Shown here: piece by piece, positions 16,179-26,200 of the stretch
Numbering within the stretch: position 1 is the stretch's first letter
How the letters are laid out: every line of letters begins with the position of its first letter
DNA from: Qipengyuania pacifica
Lineage (GTDB): Bacteria > Pseudomonadota > Alphaproteobacteria > Sphingomonadales > Sphingomonadaceae
Assembly (NCBI RefSeq): GCF_019857205.1
Contig: NZ_JAHWXO010000015.1
Coordinates: 1-33,028, forward strand
DNA length: 33,028 nt
Direction: 5' to 3'
Made by a program: the position numbers and the translations under genes
The notes under the pieces: generated by a model
Database searches by the model: none
Told to the model about the DNA's origin: nothing
The model's input: the letters and a program-made list of their open reading frames with translations, nothing else

Positions 16179-16534
16179 AATTCCAGCTGGATGGTGTCGA
16201 CGAGGCCCTTAATAACCTCAAGTCGATCACATCAGCTTTGTCTCGCAACAACCTGCAGGACGATGCCCTGCACGCTGTCGAACCTATCGCTGAGGATGCC
16301 CGTAGCCTTGCGCCCGTCGACGAAGGCGATCTGCGCGACAGCATCGAGGCCATGGTGTTCGAAGACGGCACGGTTGGCGTCGTGATCGGCGATTGGAAGG
16401 GCCACTTCTTCGAGTTCGGCACCGTCAAAATGCGCGCAACACCTATGCTGCTGCCCTCCTTCGATAAGAACGAAGGCCTGGTCATTGAGACATTCGGCAG
16501 TCGTGTTGGCGCTCGGATTGAGGGGGCAGTCTGA
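16175..16534 (+). CDS. HK97 gp10-like tail completion component
   Basis: This 119-residue protein fits the HK97-gp10 family: LDGVDEALNNLKSI, ARSLAPVDEGDLRDSIEA, then FFEFGTVKMRATPMLLPSF. The family acts at the head-tail joint or tail terminator. It is ATGA-coupled to the gene before and TGATG-coupled to the next. Confidence 0.9.
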   Translation: MKFQLDGVDEALNNLKSITSALSRNNLQDDALHAVEPIAEDARSLAPVDEGDLRDSIEAMVFEDGTVGVVIGDWKGHFFEFGTVKMRATPMLLPSFDKNEGLVIETFGSRVGARIEGAV

Positions 16535-16941
16535 TGGAAAAGGATCTGCAGGACCGCCTTCGTGCCGCACCGATCGGGTGGGGACAGGTGTTCGACCGGC
16601 CCGCGGTCGATTGGAGCGAGCGTAAGAGCGACGACGAAGATGCCTTTCCGGCTGGAGTGCTGACCACCGTGTCGCCGGGCCGTGACTACGTCCAGGGCGG
16701 AACCGACGCACTGAAGGAGCCGCGCATAAGAATTGAGCTTTTTGGCCTCACGCCGTTGAGCCTCAAAGCCCTCAAGGCCGCTGTCGTCGACGAACTCGAA
16801 AGCACTGCGCAGCAAGGCGCTACCAGTTTCAGCAAATCACGCCTCGCATTCGAGCGAGACACGGACCCCGAAGGCCTTCCGGGGGGATTGAAGGTCTTTC
16901 GGACGATACTCGATTTCTTCGTCCCTCACTCACCACTCTGA
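16534..16941 (+). CDS. tail completion protein (DUF3168-like)
   Basis: This 135-residue protein starts with a short helix (MEKDLQDRLRAAPIGWGQV) and has beta segments around EPRIRIELFGLT and VFRTILDFFVPH. That layout and its place just before the tail tube gene fit tail terminator proteins of the DUF3168/lambda gpU type. The family assignment rests mainly on order. Confidence 0.8.
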   Translation: MEKDLQDRLRAAPIGWGQVFDRPAVDWSERKSDDEDAFPAGVLTTVSPGRDYVQGGTDALKEPRIRIELFGLTPLSLKALKAAVVDELESTAQQGATSFSKSRLAFERDTDPEGLPGGLKVFRTILDFFVPHSPL

Positions 16942-16952
16942 AGGATAAATCT

Positions 16953-17408
16953 ATGGCAGATTATGTCGAAGGCGTTGTCGCCATCGAAGAGGAACTGCAC
17001 CTTACGGGCAGCACCGGAACTCTCACTCAGATCCTTGGCCTGAAAAGCATCAAGGAACCCAGCTTCACGCTCGATGAAGTCGAAGATACCGACATGGGCA
17101 GCGGCGGGGTCAAGGACTACGTCGCCGGTCTTGGCGACTGGACGCTTTTCGAAGCTGTAATCAAGCACCGCCCCGGCAGCGAAGATCATCTTCTGATCGA
17201 AGAGCACCTTCTGAGCCGCGAGCGTCGGGCCTTCAAGATCGTCCTGCGCGGTGACAATGCGGGCTCCACGGTCGAAGCTACCGGGGAAATCCTGCTGCTG
17301 GGCTACGAGAAGCCAAGCCGGGCGCCGGGTGCTGTTGTCGACGCGACCCTTCGCGGACGTGTGCGCCAGTACACCGAAGGCGCTCTCACGGCACCTGAGG
17401 CGCCATAA
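16953..17408 (+). CDS. major tail tube protein
   Basis: This 151-residue protein has the features of siphophage tail tube subunits: ILGLKSIKEPSFTLDEVEDTDMG, then DWTLFEAVIKHRPGS, FKIVLRGDN, and a final ATLRGRVRQYTEG. It has AAGGA before its ATG. It directly precedes the tail assembly chaperone genes, the standard order for this protein. Confidence 0.9.
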   Translation: MADYVEGVVAIEEELHLTGSTGTLTQILGLKSIKEPSFTLDEVEDTDMGSGGVKDYVAGLGDWTLFEAVIKHRPGSEDHLLIEEHLLSRERRAFKIVLRGDNAGSTVEATGEILLLGYEKPSRAPGAVVDATLRGRVRQYTEGALTAPEAP

Positions 17409-17409
17409 G

Positions 17410-17769
17410 ATGGGCAATCGTCTCGAAGGCACCGCCACATTCGACTACGAGGGTCAGACGTATCGCCTGACCCTCAATAACCGCGTTCTCATGGATGCCG
17501 AGCGCGTGCTCGGCTATTCTTCGCTTGATGCGGCCGAGGAAGCGCGCCAGGCGCTTGCGGTCGGCCGCAACCCGATGCTGCGCACCGTGGTTGCCATCTT
17601 CTATGGCGCGCTGCATCAGAATCACCCTGCAGTGACTGAAGATGAAGCCATCGATATGTTCATGGCTGACGATCCAGCACCGCAGAACGCCTTCAAGGAA
17701 ATCTTGCTCGGCGTCGAACCGCCCAAGCCGGTGGGAAACGGAAAGAAGAAGGCGGCGGCGAAGAAGTAG
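17410..17769 (+). CDS. tail assembly chaperone, short form (gpG-like)
   Basis: This 119-residue protein starts 1 nt after the tube gene; codons further upstream in the frame are a shadow of that gene. It has LTLNNRVLMDAERVLGYSS and a helical C-terminus ending in Gly/Lys-rich PVGNGKKKAAAKK. Position between tube and tape measure marks it as the G protein of the G/GT chaperone pair, which coats the tape measure protein during tail assembly. A slippery heptamer near its end allows the longer GT form. Confidence 0.85.
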   Translation: MGNRLEGTATFDYEGQTYRLTLNNRVLMDAERVLGYSSLDAAEEARQALAVGRNPMLRTVVAIFYGALHQNHPAVTEDEAIDMFMADDPAPQNAFKEILLGVEPPKPVGNGKKKAAAKK

Positions 17770-18083
17770 CGTGGGATTGGGAGGGTATCTTCCGATCCTA
17801 CAGGAAGGCGGGCTATGCGCGCGCCGACTTCTTCGAAGAGACCCCCCGGTCAACCATACTGGCGCTGCAGGGTGCGAGCGAAAAAGCTCAGAATGAATTC
17901 CGGAACGTCGTTACCGGCGCTTGGCTGAATGGCCGGCTCTCGGGGATGATTGATCCGGAGAATTATCCCTCGCTGGAAGAGATGCTCGGCGAAGAAAAGC
18001 AAGCCGAGCCAGAATTAGAGCCCGGCGCCGAACACGTCGGTGCCAAGCTTTGGGTCATGTGGCTCAATAGGAAACGTGGTTAG
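17410..18083 (+). CDS. tail assembly chaperone GT, made by -1 frameshift
   Basis: After a -1 slip at 17733-17739 the frame continues from codon CGG at 17739 to a TAG at 18081-18083, adding about 114 residues to give about 224. The T part is recognisable: WDWEGIFRSYRKAGYAR, FFEETPRSTI, FRNVVTGAWLNGRLSG, then an acidic EEMLGEEKQAEPELEP and LWVMWLNRKRG. It has no usable start of its own; the only in-frame ATG (17946) would give about 45 residues. GT fusions recruit tube subunits to the tape measure in lambda-like phages. GTA clusters carry a similar small gene at this place. Confidence 0.85.
17733..17739 (+). promoter_or_regulatory. programmed -1 ribosomal frameshift site GGGAAAC
   Basis: In the G reading frame the codons read gtG GGA AAC, the canonical X XXY YYZ slippery form, close to the GGGAAAG used by lambda G-T. 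A -1 slip moves translation to the frame that stays open to 18083. Gly/Lys codons (AAG and GAA runs) follow; no clear pseudoknot was worked out. Confidence 0.88.
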
Positions 18084-18526
18084 AGGCCGGTATCGTTGTT
18101 CGGCGTGACGGGTGCGTAAAGCAGGAAGCACTTGTCGAAGGCATTCGTCACTCTGACCCGCAGGTTGCGTTCAGTGCTCGCATATTCTGAGCGTCCAATC
18201 CGACTGTAAATTCCGCTGATTTCCCGTTCGAGATCGGGACAGGCATTTTTATTCTCAGGGTGCAGCCGAATAGCGGACAGCCCCCCGGACAAAGGCGAGA
18301 AATAAAATTGCGCCTTGAAGGTCATGCCTGCGGCCGAGTAATTCCCATTCGCCCGTAAGTCTTGGCCTCGCACCTGTTCGCCCGTAGATCCCTGCACTTC
18401 GACAACGCTGCCATCCGAGGCGGCTACTACGTCATCTGCAGACATGCCCCATTGCGTATATTGCCAGTCTGCACTTGCAGGTGCGGACAGTGCGCCAACG
18501 GCCACGGCTACCCAGAAAAAGCGCAT
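18080..18526 (-). CDS. secreted moron protein, opposite strand within tail operon
   Basis: This 148-residue protein has a signal peptide (MRFFWVAVAVGALSAPASA, predicted cut after residue 19) and a mature part beginning DWQYTQWGMSADDVV. Cys96 and Cys133 could form a disulphide in the periplasm. It is transcribed against the late operon, between the chaperone and tape measure genes, and its stop overlaps the GT stop tail-to-tail by 4 nt. An upstream AAGGA supports this start over an ATG 21 codons earlier. Such an isolated reverse gene is typical of a moron expressed in the lysogen. Function unknown. Confidence 0.75.
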   Translation of the reverse strand: MRFFWVAVAVGALSAPASADWQYTQWGMSADDVVAASDGSVVEVQGSTGEQVRGQDLRANGNYSAAGMTFKAQFYFSPLSGGLSAIRLHPENKNACPDLEREISGIYSRIGRSEYASTERNLRVRVTNAFDKCFLLYAPVTPNNDTGL

Positions 18527-18607
18527 ACTCGAACGTCCTTCGGTCAACTCAACGGCCTGACGATACTCGCAAATAGTTAAAATGGCCACTGCCAGGGAGG
18601 TTGCCCG

Positions 18608-21550
18608 ATGGGAGCAATCGCAAATCTCAGCGCCTCCCTCCGGTGGGACCTGGACGATTTTCAGCGCGGCACCTCGATTGTCGAGGGCACGTTCAAGAAC
18701 ATCATCGGTCTCGCTGGCAAGGTCGGCGATGCGGTTACGAACGCGGGCAAGAAGATGACCGTCGGCCTGACCTTGCCGCTAGCGGGTCTCGGCGTGCTTT
18801 TCACGAAGGCAGCTAGCGACGCCGCAGAACTACAGTCCGCTTTCGATTACACGTTCGGCAACATGGCCGGCACCATGAACAAGTGGGCTGAGCAAAGTGG
18901 CGATGCCATGGGCCGGTCGACCCAGCAGATGCAGGAAGGCGCATTCGCACTTGGCGGGCTCTTCAAAGCCGCAGCGCCGACCGAAGCTGCCGCTGCGCGC
19001 CTATCAAAGCAATTCACCGAATTAGCGGTAGATGCTGGTTCATTCTTCAACACGCCTTTCGATGAAGCGCTGCAGAAGATCCGCTCGGGCCTCGCCGGAG
19101 AGAGCGAGCCACTGCGTGCTTTCAACGTGTTCATCAATGAAGCGGCTGTCGAGGCGAAGGCGCTTGAGCTCGGTTTGATAACATCCGGCCAGGAACTCAA
19201 TGAGTTCGGGAAGATCATGGCCCGGTCTGCGCTGATTGCAGAAGGCCTCAAGCCTGCTCTCGGAGATGCGGAACGTACCGCGTCGAGCCTCGCGAACTCG
19301 GTCGTTCGACTGAAGGCACAGGTCTCCGAGCTTGCTGTCGAGATGGGCCAGTATCTTGAGCCCTACGCGAAGGCTCTTGCCAATACGGCTGAGAGACTGG
19401 TGACGTGGTTCAAAGAACTCCCCGACGGCGTGAAACGCGCGGCGGTTGGATTCGCCGTGTTTCTCGCAGCCCTCGGACCTCTGTCGGTCGCACTCTCGGC
19501 GCTAGCCATCACTATCTTGCCATTACTGCTGGTAAAGATGGGTCCGGTGTTCGCAGTCATCAGCGCGATCGTGAACCCGATCGGCACCGCGGCTGTAATG
19601 GCAGGCAAGCTGATTTCCGAGTTCGGCGGCCTGACCGCAATAGTGAGCAAGCTCGCGCCCGTCCTGTTGCGCTTCCTCGGCCCGGTAGGACTTGTCATTG
19701 CCGCATTTCAGCTGTTCGGCGACAACATCCTGCGCGGCCTTCAGAGCTTCTGGCGCTTCGTGTCGGATGCCTTCGGCTCGGGTCTGCAAACCCTCTTCGC
19801 CACATTGAGCGACACGGTGGATCGCGTTTCTGAAGCTTTCCAGGCATTCATGGAGACGCCGTTCGGACAGTTCATTTCCGATGCCGTCGAGTTCATCGGT
19901 ATGCTGCTCGAGGCGTTCATCACCCTCGCTGGCTATCTGACCGGCGAACTGATCACAGCATTCTTCGAAACGCTGACCCTTATCGCTGACGTGATCGGCG
20001 GTGTCGTCGAAACCGTGGTGAAGCTTCTGACTGGCGACTGGGCGGGTGCATGGGACGCAGCCGTGCAGACAGTCGGGCGCGCGGTTATCCGTATCGGCAA
20101 GTGGATAGAGAACCTTTGGCCGTGGCTGGGTGGCATGATCCAGATGCTCGGCCGCTTGACTGGGGCTGAAATCAGCGAGCCGAAGAAGCCAGGCACTGCT
20201 CCAAGCGGGGGCGGCGGTACCACTTCGGCGGCCGGGGATGTGTCCGGCAGAAACTATGCTCTTGCGAGCGATGCGAAGGCCAAGAAAGGCCGCGCCGCCC
20301 GCGGCCGCACCGGGCCGACTGCTGAAGAGCTTGCTGATCGTCGCGAAGAGATCAAACTGCAGCAGCAATTGGCCGTTGCGCGCGAAGCGAACGACCTTGA
20401 TGCCATCCGGGCACTTGAGCGCAGAATTGATTTACGCGAACGGATCGAGCGTTACGAGCGCGCTGGCCTCAAGACTGCCGATGCGCGCATCGCAGCCGAA
20501 CGCGACCTGGCCGAACTGGATGAGGCACGCGCAGCAGCGCTGAAGGATTTCCTGGCCGAGCGCCAAGTCGAGACCGAATATCAGGTCGCAGTCCTCAACC
20601 GCGACTATGAACACCTGCGCTACCTCGACGACGAACTGGAGCTCGAGCGCCGCATAAATGACCTGAACCGCGAGGGCTATGACCTCATTGTCGCTGAAAG
20701 GATCGCTCGCGAAGAGATGCTGGCGATCGAAAGAGCGAGGCAAGCTGCATCTGCGCGCAGGCTTCAGGACGAAACCCTCGCGCATGAATTGGAATTGGCG
20801 CGACTGCGCGGAGATAACGACCAAGACATCCGCCAGCGCGAAGAGCAACTGCGTAGCCTAGACCGCGTCGACTATCTCATGGACCGCGGCGGAATGACGC
20901 GCGCTGAGGCTGAAGAACAGGCTCTGCGCGAGGCCGCCGACCGATCGCAGGCGCACATGCAGGGTACTTTCCGCGATGCGTTCCGGAATGGTCTGCAAGC
21001 GGCGATGGACGGCAATCTCGGCGATTTCTTCGAGGGATGGATGCGCGAGCGGACATTCAATGCACTCTCGCGTGTTCTCGATAAGCTGGCGGACAGCCTC
21101 GCAAATCTCATCGCCGGGAATGCGGGCGGTGGCGGGCTTTTCGGATCCATCCTTGGCGCCTTTGGCGTCGGCGGTTCGACCGGCAACAGTTCCGCAATCG
21201 CCGCATCCTCTTCGTCCTTCGATGGTCCGGGGTTCGCGACTGGCGGTTCGTTCCGGATCAAGGGCTATCCCGGCATCGATAAGAACCTCCTTTCTCTCAA
21301 TGGCAACCCGGTCGCCCGGGTTAGCAGCGGCGAGATCATGGACGTGCGCCGCGGCGAGAGCCGTAGCGGCGGCGGTGGCGAGCTCGCAATTCGGCTGGGC
21401 CCCGGCCTCGAAGCCGAATGGCTTAGCAAGAGCGACATGCGGACGGTCAAAATTCTGGACGCCGTTGGGCCGAGTATGACCGGCGCCGCGTCGGCGCAAG
21501 CCCGGCGCGATGCCGCCCGACCTATCCTACCAGGCGGAGCAACTGGCTGA
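18608..21550 (+). CDS. tape measure protein
   Basis: This 980-residue protein is the longest tail gene but one and follows the chaperones, as tape measure genes do. N-terminal helices (LDDFQRGTSIVEGTFKNI, then AGKKMTVGLTLPLAGLGV) resemble phage tail tape measure proteins. Hydrophobic segments occupy about 270-480, a Gly/Ser/Thr linker about 530-560, and a long charged coiled coil about 570-800. A Gly-rich C-terminal part follows. It would set tail length and help DNA enter the cell. GGGAGG lies before the ATG. Confidence 0.93.
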   Translation: MGAIANLSASLRWDLDDFQRGTSIVEGTFKNIIGLAGKVGDAVTNAGKKMTVGLTLPLAGLGVLFTKAASDAAELQSAFDYTFGNMAGTMNKWAEQSGDAMGRSTQQMQEGAFALGGLFKAAAPTEAAAARLSKQFTELAVDAGSFFNTPFDEALQKIRSGLAGESEPLRAFNVFINEAAVEAKALELGLITSGQELNEFGKIMARSALIAEGLKPALGDAERTASSLANSVVRLKAQVSELAVEMGQYLEPYAKALANTAERLVTWFKELPDGVKRAAVGFAVFLAALGPLSVALSALAITILPLLLVKMGPVFAVISAIVNPIGTAAVMAGKLISEFGGLTAIVSKLAPVLLRFLGPVGLVIAAFQLFGDNILRGLQSFWRFVSDAFGSGLQTLFATLSDTVDRVSEAFQAFMETPFGQFISDAVEFIGMLLEAFITLAGYLTGELITAFFETLTLIADVIGGVVETVVKLLTGDWAGAWDAAVQTVGRAVIRIGKWIENLWPWLGGMIQMLGRLTGAEISEPKKPGTAPSGGGGTTSAAGDVSGRNYALASDAKAKKGRAARGRTGPTAEELADRREEIKLQQQLAVAREANDLDAIRALERRIDLRERIERYERAGLKTADARIAAERDLAELDEARAAALKDFLAERQVETEYQVAVLNRDYEHLRYLDDELELERRINDLNREGYDLIVAERIAREEMLAIERARQAASARRLQDETLAHELELARLRGDNDQDIRQREEQLRSLDRVDYLMDRGGMTRAEAEEQALREAADRSQAHMQGTFRDAFRNGLQAAMDGNLGDFFEGWMRERTFNALSRVLDKLADSLANLIAGNAGGGGLFGSILGAFGVGGSTGNSSAIAASSSSFDGPGFATGGSFRIKGYPGIDKNLLSLNGNPVARVSSGEIMDVRRGESRSGGGGELAIRLGPGLEAEWLSKSDMRTVKILDAVGPSMTGAASAQARRDAARPILPGGATG

Positions 21551-22140
21551 TGGCGATCGTTCCCTACCCTAGCCCCAATCGGCATCTATCGGTCGACCTG
21601 CAACCTGTCGTTGCATCGCAGGCCAACCGCGCAGAACTGACCGGCGCTAGGCAGGCTGTGGACCTCGGCTATTCGTGGTGGGTCGGCGAAGTCACGGTCG
21701 TTCCCATGATCATCGATCACGCTCGCGCCTTCCGAGTATTCTTTGGGAGGGTGCGTGGTGTGACGCACAGCTTCCGCGTTCCCGTCGCCACCGCCGACCA
21801 GCACACCGGTACATTCACCGTGCGCGCACAGGGTGCCGGTTCGGGCTACTCGCTCGTCACCGATGGCTGGCCTGCGAACTCAACGCCTTTGCTGGCGGGC
21901 CAGTATGTCACCGTCGGCGATCAGCTGATGGTTCTCGACGAGGACGTGATCGCGAACGCCTCCGGCGTCGCCACGCTGCGCTTTCATAGCCCGCTGCGGC
22001 GTGTTGTGGCCGACAACACGCTAGTTCAGACAAAGCGGCCGTGGCTGCTCGCCTACCTTCCGGAGGGCGCACCTGTGCTCAAGCTAACCGCCGCGCAGCT
22101 GCAGTCCGGTTTCTCTTTCCCGATCATGGAGGCGTATTGA
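21550..22140 (+). CDS. distal tail / tail-tip protein
   Basis: This 196-residue beta-rich protein follows the tape measure gene through a TGATG junction. It contains YSWWVGEVTVVPMII, AFRVFFGRVRGVTHSFRVPVA and a final LKLTAAQLQSGFSFPIMEAY. Its position matches the distal tail protein in GTA-like clusters (tape measure, distal tail, hub, peptidase, central protein). The assignment is mainly by order. Confidence 0.7.
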   Translation: MAIVPYPSPNRHLSVDLQPVVASQANRAELTGARQAVDLGYSWWVGEVTVVPMIIDHARAFRVFFGRVRGVTHSFRVPVATADQHTGTFTVRAQGAGSGYSLVTDGWPANSTPLLAGQYVTVGDQLMVLDEDVIANASGVATLRFHSPLRRVVADNTLVQTKRPWLLAYLPEGAPVLKLTAAQLQSGFSFPIMEAY

Positions 22141-22826
22141 TGGACGCCGCAACGCTGGCCGCGCTCGGAGGCGAGGTCGTCTATATCCAATGGTTCGCCT
22201 GGATGGATATCGTCGGCGATCCGGTCTTCGCCGTTTCGGGTGTGCAGGACATCACGTTCGGTGCCAGCGAGACAGGTGATCCGGATCTCGATGGCAAGAC
22301 GTTCCTCGCAATACCCGGCGAGCTGGTCGATGTGGGCGATGTCCAGCATAGCGAGACCGGTTCTGAATCCGTCACCGCCACGCTGCGAGGCCTTCCCATC
22401 GAGGATGGGGGGCTGCTCGACATCGTCGGCCAGAAGGCCAAGTGGCGGAAGCGCGAGGCGCGCCTGTGGTTTCGTGTGCTGGACCCGATCGACGACAAGG
22501 CGACCCAGTTCAACCCGCTGCCGATCCATCGCTATTACAGCGGCTATCTGATCAACCTGTCGGTCGATACGAGCGCCGATGAACAAGCGATCGTCGCAAC
22601 GATCGAGAATTATCAGGCTGCGCTCTCTGAAGGTTCAGGCCTGACCTACCTTCATCAAAGCGAATTCGATCCCGGCGACAAGAGCGCCGAGCAGACGCTT
22701 GCCGCGGCCAACGGCATGCACAAGGCTGGCGTGTCGGGAAGCGTCGGTGGCGGCTCAGGGGGGTCGCGCGGCGGTGGCGGTGGTTCGAGAGGCGGCGGCT
22801 TCCAGTCGAGAGATGTTCTTCGATGA
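22140..22826 (+). CDS. tail-tip hub-like protein with Gly-rich C-terminus
   Basis: This 228-residue protein starts at a TGATG junction; the longer upstream reading is a shadow. Its body (VVYIQWFAWMDIVGDPVFAV, LRGLPIEDGGLLDIVG, ARLWFRVLDPIDD, HRYYSGYLINLSV) has the style of GTA gp13/DUF2163-like hub proteins. The last 25 residues are Gly/Ser/Arg-rich, probably a flexible linker. It precedes the cysteine peptidase-like gene, as in GTAs. Family membership is inferred. Confidence 0.65.
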   Translation: MDAATLAALGGEVVYIQWFAWMDIVGDPVFAVSGVQDITFGASETGDPDLDGKTFLAIPGELVDVGDVQHSETGSESVTATLRGLPIEDGGLLDIVGQKAKWRKREARLWFRVLDPIDDKATQFNPLPIHRYYSGYLINLSVDTSADEQAIVATIENYQAALSEGSGLTYLHQSEFDPGDKSAEQTLAAANGMHKAGVSGSVGGGSGGSRGGGGGSRGGGFQSRDVLR

Positions 22827-23218
22827 CGCGCCTCGCTGACTGGGACGGTCGGCTGTCTGCAACCATCATGGAGTGGCGCGAACGCCCGTTTCGCTGGGAC
22901 AGCGACTGCGCTCGCTGGGTCGCGGCCTGTGTCATCGCGCAGACCGGTGAAGATCCTTTGTCAGACCTTCGCGGCCAGTATCGCACAGAGCGCGAAGCGC
23001 TGAAGCTGCTCGCGGCCAAGCCAATGCCTGAATACCTCGATGAGAGGTTTCCGCGCGTGCATCCGGCACAGGCGCGGCGAGGCGACATCGCGCTCGCTCA
23101 GGAAAATTGCCTCGGCATCGTCATAGCTGGCGACGCCCTGTTCTTCGTCGACGGTGTGCTCGCACCGATCGCGCGTGCGGAATGGCAAGGCACATGGGGG
23201 GTCGGCCGCGATGGGTAA
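22823..23218 (+). CDS. NlpC/P60-like tail peptidase (DUF6950-like)
   Basis: This 131-residue protein has a likely catalytic cysteine in WDSDCARWVAACV (second Cys nearby) and an RRGDIAL strand, as in NlpC/P60-type tail cysteine peptidases. A His partner is not obvious, except RVHPAQ just before RRGD, so catalysis is not certain. The role would be local cell-wall opening at DNA injection. It is ATGA-coupled to the hub gene and overlaps the central fibre start. Confidence 0.78.
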   Translation: MTRLADWDGRLSATIMEWRERPFRWDSDCARWVAACVIAQTGEDPLSDLRGQYRTEREALKLLAAKPMPEYLDERFPRVHPAQARRGDIALAQENCLGIVIAGDALFFVDGVLAPIARAEWQGTWGVGRDG

Positions 23219-26200
23219 CATTGTCAAATCCGTCGCCAAGCTTGTCGTTATCGGCGCGGCAACCGCAATCGGCACGCTCGTTGGCGGCCCGCTCGGTGGG
23301 CGCATCGGCCTACTGGCTGGCTCGATGCTGTCCGGATCGGTGCTGAACGACAAGAAGAAAGCGCCGGCACCGACGCCGACTCAACTTTCCCGCCTACAAG
23401 CCCGCCTCGATACGCAAGCCCCTCGAAAAATGGTGCTGGGCACCACCGCCTTCCCCGCCGACATCCGCTATTACGAAGGCAGCGGCGAAGACGAGCGGGT
23501 CATCGAATACATCATCGCTGTCGCGGCGCATAAGGTCCGCGAGATCAGCGAGCTCTGGATCGAGGACGAACTCGCCTGGAGCGAAACGGGTGGGATCGCA
23601 CCGCAGTTCATCGATTACCTCGGCGTCGAGGGCTACAAGGAAGGCCGGGCCGATAACACCCGCGCCATCAACGGCGGCGCGCGCTGGGGCAACGATGACC
23701 GGCTCACCGGCTGCGCGTATCTCTACGTCCGCGTCAATCGCCTCGGTGTGACCGAGAACGAGCAGTCACCGTTCGCGAACGGTCTGCCCGGCCGGGTCAC
23801 GATCGTCGGCGAAGGCATGCCGATGTACGACCCGCGCTTCGACAGCACGCGCGGTGGTTCGGGCACAATGCGCGTCGACAACCAGAACAGCTGGGGACCG
23901 AGTTCGGGCAACCCGATCATCCAGTCGCTCAACGTGCTGCTGGGATGGCGGATCAACGGCAAACTGTCGGTGGGCGCCGGTCTTCCGGCCAAGTATATCA
24001 ATTTCGACAGCGTGATCACCGCGGCGAATGCCTGCGACGAAGATATCGTCCTGTCGGGTGGTGGCACACAGCCACGCTATCGCACTGCCGGCGCGTTCTC
24101 GACCGACGATGCGCCGATGAACATCGTCGGAGCGCTGCTGGCCGGGTGCGCGGGCGATCTGCTCGACAGCGATGGGCAGCTCTCGTTTCTGATCAAGACG
24201 AACACGCTGGCCGTTCCTGCGGTCATCTTTGACGATAACGATAGGCTGAGTTCAGCCCGCTGGGATCCGATGGGTGGGCAGACGAACCTGCCGAACATCA
24301 TCGCTGGCAACTTTACCGATCCAAGCGCAAGATCGCTCTATCAGCCGGTGCCGTATCCTTCGGTGAAATTGCCAAGCGAGGACGGTATTGAACGGACCGC
24401 GCCCATCGACTTCGGTGTCGTCGAGAACGGCCCACAGTCCGAGCGGCTTGGTAAGCAGACACTGCAGCGCATGCAGTATCCGGGCTTGTTCTCTGCCGAA
24501 TACAACATGAAGGGCATGGCGGCGAAGGTCGGCAAGATTGTCTGGGAGAATTGCGCCCCGCGTGGATGGGTGAACAAGCCGTTCCGCGTCGTCAGCCAGA
24601 AGCCAAGCCGCTCGGGCCGCATAGCGCTGGTTCTACGGGAAGAGCACGAAGATATCTACGCGTGGGAAGCGGAAGACAGCGCGGCGGTGCAGCCTGCCGA
24701 GCCGGTGCGGTTCGACTTCCGCAACACCGGTCCGATCCTGCTGGCGCGCGAGGCGTCGAAGACAGCGGAATGGGACCGCATTACCGACAGCACCGGAACG
24801 AAGCCGCAGGACAACGCGACGCGCAACCAGAGCCGTGGCAATTACTCGGAATCTGCTACCTATCTTCCCGGCGACATGGTCGTCTGGACGGTGGCCAGCG
24901 GGGGCGACGGTGCGGGATATACCCGCATCGGCACCGGCGAGACCACCGGCGTTGCTCCGAGTAATACCAGCAAGTGGGCGCTTACCGTTCAGCGCGGGCA
25001 GCAGGGCAACACCGGATCGCCAGGCGCGCCGGGAACTCCGGGATCCGATGGTGCGCCCGCCACTTCGGCGTATCTCACGAACGAGAGCGCAACGGTCTGG
25101 GCCTATGCCGATGGCAATGTCAGCGGTTACGGTCCGGCTACCGGGCAGTTCAAGGTCTTCGCAGGTGCTGCTGACATCAGCGCGAACTTCACGCTATCGA
25201 CCGTGGCTAACCCGCAGGCACTTACCGTTGCCTATACTGGACAGACCTACACCATCTCAGGCGGTCTCGACCCCAACGAGGATACGGCGACGCTCACCAT
25301 CCGTGCGACCGGATCGGGCGCTTACGCTGGCAAGACCTTCGACAAGGTCTTCACTCTGGCCAAGACGCGCGGCGGTTATGAGATCGTTACCGGTCTGCCA
25401 TCAACCAACCTGTTCGATGGCCGGCAAGTGTGGGACCAGTCCGACAGCCGGTTGAAAATCTACAAGGCTGGCGTTGGCTGGCGGCCGCAGATCGACGTGG
25501 ACAGCGCGATCAATGGCGCGAAACTCGACCCGCGCACTGTGACGATTGAAAAGCTGCTCGTCTCGCCGGGCAACCTAATTCAAAACGGCGATCTCGACAC
25601 CGGGGACTTCACTGGATGGCGCCCGTTCAGCGACCCGCAGTATCAAGCTGTTGTTGCCAATTTGAGCAATGGCATCGCGCGGTATCTGGGCCGGTTTCAG
25701 CATCCCGGAAGTGGCACAAATCTGCGCACGTCCATCTTTGCCGCAGAGAAAGCCTATGCCGATGTGGGGGCGGAAACGGGTGGCTTTTCGGTCGAGGGAG
25801 GCAAACAGTATCGTGTCAAAATCAATGCGGTGCAGACGGGGGGCTTCATCGGCAGGTTCCGTGTTTACCCTTTCTTCCTGACCAACGACGGAGCGAACAC
25901 CACCAGCGTTCAGGCAATTACCACGACAAGCCCTCCGTCTTCATGGGGGACGTCTCTGCTGGCAGCATCTTTCATCGCGCCGTCAAATGCGATCCGGGCT
26001 TGGATTTACGTGCTCGTCGACAATTGGGATGCGGGTAGTATCTTCTTCGCCGATCTGCGCTGCAACCTCATGTCGGATGCCGACCTGATCGTCGATGGCA
26101 GCATCTTGGCGCGGAGCATGGCAGCAGGATCGGTCACCGCCGACAAGATCCAGGCTGGTGCCGTCACCGCCGCTAAGCTGAACGTGACCGCGCTTTCGGC

